Shown here: positions 6,443 to 6,575 of the stretch, piece by piece
How positions within the stretch are numbered: position 1 is the first letter of the stretch
How the letters are laid out: every line of letters begins with the position of its first letter
Assembly (NCBI RefSeq): GCF_002455975.1
Contig: NZ_DKLM01000128.1
Location: 794-7,368, forward strand
DNA from: Clostridium sp. UBA6640
GTDB lineage: Bacteria; Bacillota; Clostridia; Clostridiales; Clostridiaceae
DNA length: 6,575 nt
Reading direction: 5' to 3'
Notes under the pieces: model-generated
Database searches by the model: none
The model's input: the letters and a program-made list of their open reading frames with translations, nothing else
Told to the model about the DNA's origin: nothing
Translations under genes and position numbers: made by a program

Positions 6443-6575
6443 AAAAAGTAATAAGTCAGTATGTTAGCCTATTTTGCATCATACTGCGTTGTTGGAACCA
6501 ATCTATTATTACTATGAATGGAACCTGAGACCTTGTCTGATATAAAATAGACTAATATCTTTGGCTTATTATTTT
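6443..6575. repeat. Large imperfect inverted repeat, cut by the window end
   Basis: The reverse complement of the last 60 bases aligns with the stretch starting at 6443. TAATAAGTCA (6449-6458) pairs with 6562-6571 at 9 of 10 positions, and 6464-6481 pairs with 6538-6555 at 15 of 18, one difference being a tolerated G-T pair. The left arm also folds alone: AGTAATA (6447-6453) with TATTACT (6507-6513), enclosing CAGTATG (6457-6463) with CATACTG (6480-6486) and a TTGG-AA-CCAA palindrome (6492-6501). The right arm has GATAT/ATATC (6539-6559) and AGAC/GTCT (6528-6538). There is no ORF. It could be a MITE-like or palindromic repeat, or a structured RNA. The right end seems to lie beyond the window. 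Confidence 0.55.

Noticed and set aside
6492..6532. Possible T-box riboswitch, because of two GGAACC sequences
   Set aside because: The T-box core (a conserved GGGTGGnACCGCG-like segment), the Stem I motifs and a terminator/antiterminator pair are missing. The GGAACC copies are explained as part of the inverted repeat.

Overview
The window is AT-rich, with short intergenic spacers, strong GGAGG-type ribosome binding sites and the gene set cdaA, cdaR and butyrate kinase. This fits a low-GC, butyrate-forming Firmicute, most likely a Clostridium (sensu stricto). The species cannot be fixed from the sequence alone.

Layout. Positions 1-53 hold nothing I can support. A leftward gene (54-1052) encodes a 332-residue protein with one N-terminal membrane anchor and no family I recognise. 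A 344-base AT-rich divergent spacer (1053-1396) separates it from a rightward block: cdaA (1397-2245, membrane diadenylate cyclase), cdaR/ybbR (2215-3468, membrane-anchored regulator of CdaA) and a large FAD-dependent oxidoreductase (3449-5053). Each of these three genes overlaps the next by 20-31 bases, so they are almost certainly co-transcribed and translationally coupled. A 102-base gap with a good extended -10 promoter precedes butyrate kinase (buk, 5156-6244), which can therefore be expressed on its own.

The last 331 bases (6245-6575) carry no ORF but are not featureless. Positions 6255-6428 show a nested set of complementary segments with matching ends. They finish in a hairpin followed by TTCAC that resembles the right end/omega RNA of IS200/IS605-type elements. 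The region is best read as a structured RNA or an ORF-less mini-element. Directly after it, about 6443-6575 is an imperfect inverted repeat roughly 60 bases per arm, which the window edge appears to cut.

How the genes work together. CdaA makes c-di-AMP and CdaR controls it from outside the membrane. This pair is tied to cell-wall, potassium and turgor homeostasis, and in many Firmicutes is followed by glmM. Here the next gene is an oxidoreductase and no glmM is visible. Buk makes ATP from butyryl phosphate. Its link to the c-di-AMP genes is positional only.
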